Made by a program: the position numbers and the translations under genes. DNA of 64,000 nucleotides. It comes from Chamaelirium japonicum. Taxonomy: Eukaryota > Streptophyta > Magnoliopsida > Liliales > Melanthiaceae. Shown here piece by piece: positions 59,256 through 64,000 of the stretch (positions are counted from its first letter, which is position 1; each line of letters opens with the position of its first letter). The notes under the pieces were generated by a model. It saw nothing but the letters and a program-made list of their open reading frames with translations. It was not told the origin of the DNA and did not search any database. The stretch lies in assembly GCA_947650365.1 (NCBI GenBank), contig OX393553.1, positions 36,733,526-36,797,525 on the forward strand, read 5' to 3'.

Positions 59256-61178
59256 ATTTTTGGGGAGTAATGATATTCAGCTATCCAGTTTTTCATCCAG
59301 ATAGGGCCATTCTGATGTGGTACCTTATCACAGCTGAGTGGCGTGATATACAACCCACATTTTACCTAAGGCAGCCCCATCTAAAGGAGGGAAAGAGGAG
59401 GAAAAAGGAGAGAAAAAAAAGAGACCGAAAGAAGAAGATGATGATGGTGCTTTTGGGATTGGTGTGTCCTACATGCTAATTTCAGTCTGACGATACTTGA
59501 TTAGGGTCACATCACAAATACTCACACACCATTACGCATGAGATGCATAAAGTCACTAGTCCATATTAGTATAGTTGAGATGACTCGGGTATGTGGATGA
59601 GATCCACATATAGGAGATGTGAGTCATCATACACACTCGTGTAGATTCGCAGTCGGTTGCTAAACTAGGCACCTAGCTTATAAGACTGTACACACTGACC
59701 TTCTCCATAGGAGAGATGGTCTATCTAGAGCACCGATATGAGATACCAAGTTAAATAATGTTGATGTAACCGGAATATATAAAATAAAATCAAGAGAGAA
59801 AATCGGTCTTAACAACTATCATCCAAGACCATAGGACCTCTACTGCTAGTTGACTAGAAGCACAATTGTAGGATGTGTTGTAAACCCTAGGTTTGGTGCT
59901 CTCTATTTTGATCTGTCAATCAGCTAGGTCTATTGATAAACCGACACTGAGTATATTGGGTAGTTTACACTGAGTGCAATGGGAACGCAAGCATTCCTTG
60001 GAATTCCATATCCCCTAAGGGATACTAGGTGTCTCATTGAGTGACTCATGAAAAACTTATCACCAAGACTGGTCAGCCATACACTTACATAAGGTGGTGA
60101 TCACATGGCTTTGGAAAGTCAAGACTCAAGTGGGTGAACTAATATGAGAGGGACGAGAATGTGGAGCAGTACCCTCTCCCTCAGGGCATATCGAGGCACC
60201 AAACATATCGTGGTGGAGTGCCGCGATGGCACGGACATGTGCGGGTGCATGATCGAGGGGGAGCACCTTGATGGCACGAGTCACCGACGAGCAACTATTC
60301 CAACCGCCGATGAGCGGGCTAACGAGGTTGCCGACGGGTGACTGGTGGAAGTGCCGACTGGCATCAGTGTGTGTCGCTGACGATCGATGTGGGGCCATTT
60401 GGGAGCAGTCACGGCAGGCACACCTGCGATGCAGCGGGATGTTGGATTGTTAACGAACAGTGGACAAAGGCGACGACGGTCGTGATGGTGGTGGGCACAC
60501 CTGTGGTGTAGCGGGGTGTGGGTGATAGAGTGTCGAGTGTCTGCCGACGGACGACAGCTTGGAAGCATTAATCGTGGATTACGGCAGGATCGTCGACGGG
60601 CGATGGACCTGAGCGCGAGGGTGTCGTAGATGGTCGGACGGATCAGAGCCTCGGGCATGGTGTACGGTCATTAGAAAGGAAGGTGTGTCCGTGAATATAA
60701 CCCAGTTAGCAGGTGAATCACGTTAAAAGAAATGTATTGTCTACGTCTATTTTTTTTTCCCTTGTCATGTTTATTCCGCAACATCATCTTGTTCTTTTTC
60801 TAATTTTTCTTTGGAGCTGGAGTGCTATGAGAGTCCTGCGGTTTCTTCTTCGGTGCTAAAGATGAAGTCCGGTCGTTGAATCCTAGGGAGCGTGCGCAGG
60901 AGCCCACTAGCACCTTGGCGGTAATAATTTCGTTTTTAGAAGATTGTGACCAGCACAAGCCTCGACTATCAGTTCGATAAGTTTTTCTTTCCTTCGGTTT
61001 TCATTCTGCCAATGCTTGCATATCATCATTCTGCCATGGCGAGCTAATTAATCTAATACAGGCCCTTGTTTCCTATTAATTCAAGTAGCGAGGGACTTTT
61101 GACCAGTTCTTGAAAAATTAGAGGTCATGATTTCGAAGCCCATGGACCGTACAAGTCAACATGATTTCCTTGGAGTCA
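59256..61178. other. No gene seen
   Basis: 59480-60130 has no repeat I can name; 60130-60660 is GC-rich with frames open on both strands but no motif, codon signature or splice support. It may be part of a non-coding LTR element. 60660-61178 shows nothing. Confidence 0.4.
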
Positions 61179-61655
61179 GAGCATGTACAGCGGCCTCCTC
61201 AAATGTACCGGTCCCACCACTATTGAGGAGAATCCCTCAAAAAAAACCTTCCAACATACTCCTCAATGGTGGGGTCACCCGGTGGCCCCCATCCAAACTC
61301 CTCAACCTCCTCCTCAATGTTGGTGAGCAGAATTCCTCCTCAATGTCAAATTGTGCACACGAGAGTGGCTTTGTCCTTGTAAATCGTAGTCGTACGGTGT
61401 CGATCGTGTGGTTCAAATGCCGATCGCGTGGTTCAAATGAATTCAATTGTTATTGTTGGGCTTAGCCCTTGTAAGTCGCAGCCGTACGGTACCGATCGTG
61501 TGGTCCAAATGAATTCGATTGTCATTGTCCCAAAATTGTAATAGAGGATTTTGAGAAGACCGCTGGAGACTCACATTTACCTCCCCACCTCAAAGGTGAC
61601 AGTGGTATACAAATCCTCCTCAACCATGCTTTTGAGGAGGCCGCTGTACATACTC
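61179..61655. mobile_element. PIF/Harbinger-type MITE with TCA target duplication
   Basis: GAGCATGTACAGCGGCCTCC at the left is the inverse, with one change, of GGAGGCCGCTGTACATACTC at the right. TCA stands outside both ends (61176-61178 and 61656-61658). Many CTCCTCAA/TTGAGGAGG words sit inside, and CCGATCGTGTGG-type units repeat near 61385-61505. 477 bp, non-coding. Confidence 0.85.
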
Positions 61656-61806
61656 TCAGGCACTTTCGGGTTGAGTCAACATCAAGTGGGAGCATCGATA
61701 AGGTGTGATTCACCGGTTGGGGTGGGTGGCTGTGATCCAGTGCCATGTCAGGTACTCTGATGTTGGAGTAGGGTTCACCCAAAAAGTCCCTAATGGCTAA
61801 GAGAGG

Positions 61807-62156
61807 TGTGACAACACCCAGATTGCTCCAAAAGGCCGACCTAATGGAGGGAGGAGAGCACAGTGGGTATGGAAAGGCAATGATCTCCGCTTCCATTACC
61901 GATGTGGAATTAACCGTTCAACACCTGTCCACACACACAGCATGTTTCAACTGAGACCTACCCGCAGACGAAAAGGCATCATAGGGTGTAGCAGGGTCAC
62001 TCTGGAGACGCCCCCGAAGCAAGCTCAGCTCTGATACCATGTGACAACACCCAGAATGCTCCAAAAGACTGACCTTACACAGAGAGAAGAGCACAGCAGG
62101 GATAGGAAGACGATACTCTCCACTCTCATTACTGATGTGGGACTAACTGCTCAACA
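61807..62156 (-). mobile_element. TRIM (miniature LTR element), 350 bp
   Basis: Two terminal repeats of 117 bp each (61807-61923 and 62040-62156) start TGTGACAACACCCAG and end TTCAACA or CTCAACA. On the minus strand TGGTATCAGAGC directly adjoins the right repeat at about 62027-62039, a methionine-tRNA primer site, so it reads leftward. The 116 bp interior has no coding capacity. Flanking AGAGG and AGGAG are not a clean duplication. The repeats differ at more than ten positions. Confidence 0.88.
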
Positions 62157-62658
62157 AGGAGAAATAAAGCTAAATCGAAAACCTTGATTTTCACTGGAGG
62201 AAGAAATAAATCTCAATCTTCGATAAATACCATGGTCGATTACAAGTGAAATATACTACAACCGCAATAGGAGATAAATCAATATCATTCATAACTTAGT
62301 TTATGACTTCGCAAAATTGGAACAATGAGGGAAAAAAAAAAAACTTGAGACCAGCTCCTACTCCTTGGCATTTGGTGCTGGCATTGCTATAAGAAACACA
62401 CAGCTCTTCAGCTTCCTCATTCACACCTACAATCTTTCCTCCTCTTTTCTGTTGGGGCGCTAGGAGGAATAAACTGGCCCATGCTTAAATCTCAGCAAGA
62501 TACAGTCACCTATTCTCCCAACATCGCGAATCAAAAGACCGAATCTTTAAGAAGATGGAAACAACATTCTCAATCGACACTGAATCGAAACCCACGAACC
62601 TGCCGATCTTGAACCTTGCACTCTCCGAGGCCGAGGAGGATCGCTGTTCTCTAGATGC
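62157..62658 (-). other. 3' flank of the histidine-phosphatase gene
   Basis: No separate gene is seen. On the minus strand this follows the TAG at 62661-62659 and probably includes the 3' UTR. Confidence 0.4.
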
Positions 62659-63336
62659 CTACAGAAGCCTGAGATGCGAGGTGTCGTTCAGCCTCTTCAC
62701 CTGCCACCCAGTTCTTAGCGAGTGTTGCAGGACCGTCACAGAAGAGTCATCGACGCAGATCTTATGAGACATCGCCGGACTGCAGTCCAGCAGTCCGGTG
62801 AGAAGGCACTTGATCGGGGTTGCGTGGGTGAAGATTCCGACGGAGGTGGTTAGGCTACTGGTATTTACTTCGTGAAGCAGGTGCTCGTGGTTGGCTTCTC
62901 TCGGAGTGAACTCATCTTCGACTTCATTCTCTCCTGTCGTCACGAACTGAAGCCGGCTCTTACCGGATTTCTTCCTTTGAATCCCTTGTCGGTGACGGTA
63001 GAGCATGTCCCACTGCGGCAGGTCTCGGTCTTGGACTGAATTGGTTGAGCTGTGGCGTGAGAGCCCCTTGGTGTCGTTCCGGTGCAATGATGTTTCTCCG
63101 GTGGTCAGCCTATCGGGCAATCTAATGACTGTTCTATTGAGGAATTCGATCATCCTAAACTGCACCTGTCGGAGTGATTCGCCTGAAGGCGCTGAGAAAT
63201 CGGATGGGTTTCGATCGATCATGCTGATCATTTCTGGGGTGTAAATTTCTGAGCGATGGCAGCACTCCCACTGGCCCTGGCTCATCTCAACCAGCGCATC
63301 TGATGACTGTATCTGTTCCTCCCCAAAATCAAGTTC
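62659..63336 (-). CDS. Histidine phosphatase (phosphoglycerate mutase-like) protein, last coding exon
   Basis: An AG acceptor at 63338-63337 opens a 225-codon exon ending in TAG at 62661-62659. EMSQGQWECC matches the conserved E..QG.WE step of the family, GESLRQVQFRMIEF the GES..E/Q..R element, and FTHATPIKCLLTGLLDCSP carries the second catalytic histidine (S/T-H). HSLRTGWQVKRLNDTSHL closes the domain. A Ser/Arg/Glu-rich insertion of about 80 residues lies between the GESLRQV element and the second histidine. The catalytic RHG motif must be encoded upstream, beyond 63337 and probably off the window. The family transfers or hydrolyses phosphate through a phosphohistidine. The substrate of this plant subgroup is not known to me. 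No break is seen. Confidence 0.85.
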   Translation of the reverse strand, partial: ELDFGEEQIQSSDALVEMSQGQWECCHRSEIYTPEMISMIDRNPSDFSAPSGESLRQVQFRMIEFLNRTVIRLPDRLTTGETSLHRNDTKGLSRHSSTNSVQDRDLPQWDMLYRHRQGIQRKKSGKSRLQFVTTGENEVEDEFTPREANHEHLLHEVNTSSLTTSVGIFTHATPIKCLLTGLLDCSPAMSHKICVDDSSVTVLQHSLRTGWQVKRLNDTSHLRLL

Positions 63337-63596
63337 CTGTAGGAACACAGCATATATATGTTAGCCAGTTCCAGCGCACTGTAAATTATTTTTTTCTGGA
63401 GGATTTTCAGTAATTAAAAGTAATAGAAGAACCCTTCAATCATTCAATAAAAGAAAGGTTTAGATTAATAAAGAACTCTTCAAGATCCAATTCTAAGGCA
63501 TGAGGCATGCAGATAGAAGTAAACAGGTGGTATGCAGCATCTGGTGATAGAAGTAACTGTCAAGAGATGCCGGATCCGAATCCTACTCTGATACCA
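63337..63596 (-). other. Intron of the histidine-phosphatase gene with an LTR-element edge
   Basis: Upstream of the exon no further coding sequence is visible. TGGTATCAGAGTAGGATTCG on the minus strand at about 63577-63596 is a methionine-tRNA primer-site-like sequence that belongs to the LTR described next. Confidence 0.5.
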
Positions 63597-64000
63597 GGTG
63601 TCGGAAAATACCCCAAGCTTATCCATCTGCATGGATCTAGCACCAATTTCACATCAATTTGAGGAGATAAACCTCGCACTGATAACAAATTCAGGACCGG
63701 ATTGCAGCGGAAATAATTAAACAATTATTGCGAATGTGAGGTTTGGATACAGTCATAATAAAATATTCATGAAGAACAAGTTAGCCCGTAACAATGTAGA
63801 TGATGGTGGTGGAAGGAGGCGAAGATGAAACATCCCGAGCAACCTAACGATCTTACTCCAGATGCCCCACAAGCAATCTTCCAGACACAGGGTGGACGGA
63901 GACTTTCCATAACTACTCTCCTCTCTTTAGTCTTCTAATGGCCAGTCTATCGGGAAAAAATCCAAGATGAAATCTGGGAGGCAGCGTATAGATATGATAA
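63597..64000 (-). mobile_element. LTR of a retroelement, running off the window
   Basis: The segment starts at TGTCGGAAAATACC directly beside the primer-site-like sequence, so on the minus strand it is the end of a 5' LTR followed by its primer site. No coding part and no partner LTR are in view. It lies in an intron of the phosphatase gene if that gene continues to the right. Confidence 0.55.

Noticed and set aside
60126-60658. Overlapping open frames on both strands
   Set aside because: The region is GC-rich with open frames in several phases and no recognisable motif; more likely non-coding repeat.

Overview
This is nuclear DNA of a flowering plant. It carries four intron-containing host genes in a background rich in transposable elements and in CT, AT and AC microsatellites. 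The protein families are plant-wide, so I cannot name the species. The very long introns and the mix of Copia, Gypsy, hAT, PIF/Harbinger and MULE-like elements suggest a medium to large genome.

Host genes. (1) At the left edge, on the minus strand, are the first three coding exons of a bHLH transcription factor of the BPE/bHLH137 type; the rest lies off the window. (2) One gene on the minus strand fills 15490-39710. It is a plant URI (unconventional prefoldin RPB5 interactor) of 378 residues in 11 exons, all phases closing. Its seventh intron is 20.6 kb and holds most of the repeats in the middle of the window. (3) On the plus strand, 48298-54854 encodes a 109-residue two-helix membrane protein that looks like the plant PKR1-like V-ATPase assembly factor; its second intron is 6.1 kb. 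(4) At the right edge, on the minus strand, is the last coding exon of a histidine-phosphatase (phosphoglycerate mutase-like) protein.

Repeats. Left part (2.5-15.2 kb): Copia 3' fragments, a Gypsy LTR with the start of gag, a three-deep nest of DNA elements at 9.9-11.3 kb, and a Copia copy lacking most of pol. URI intron 7: two palindromic elements bounded by (TA)n tracts, an AT-rich element inside another repeat, a fairly young Copia element inside an hAT-like MITE, a GC-rich hAT-like element, and a 3.4 kb non-autonomous LTR element ending 167 bp from exon 7. Right part (42-62 kb): an hAT transposase fossil, a small LTR element whose 5' LTR carries two later insertions (the other LTR shows the empty sites), a LINE tail, a GCCTAGGCG-type MITE, a MULE-like element with two insertions, a PIF-like MITE and a TRIM.

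I found no operon-like or defence-like system, no rRNA or tRNA gene, and no CRISPR. The signals most worth a second look are the (TA)n-flanked three-hairpin palindrome with its recurring hairpin module, the in-frame GC-AG microsatellite intron of URI, and the datable nests of insertions.
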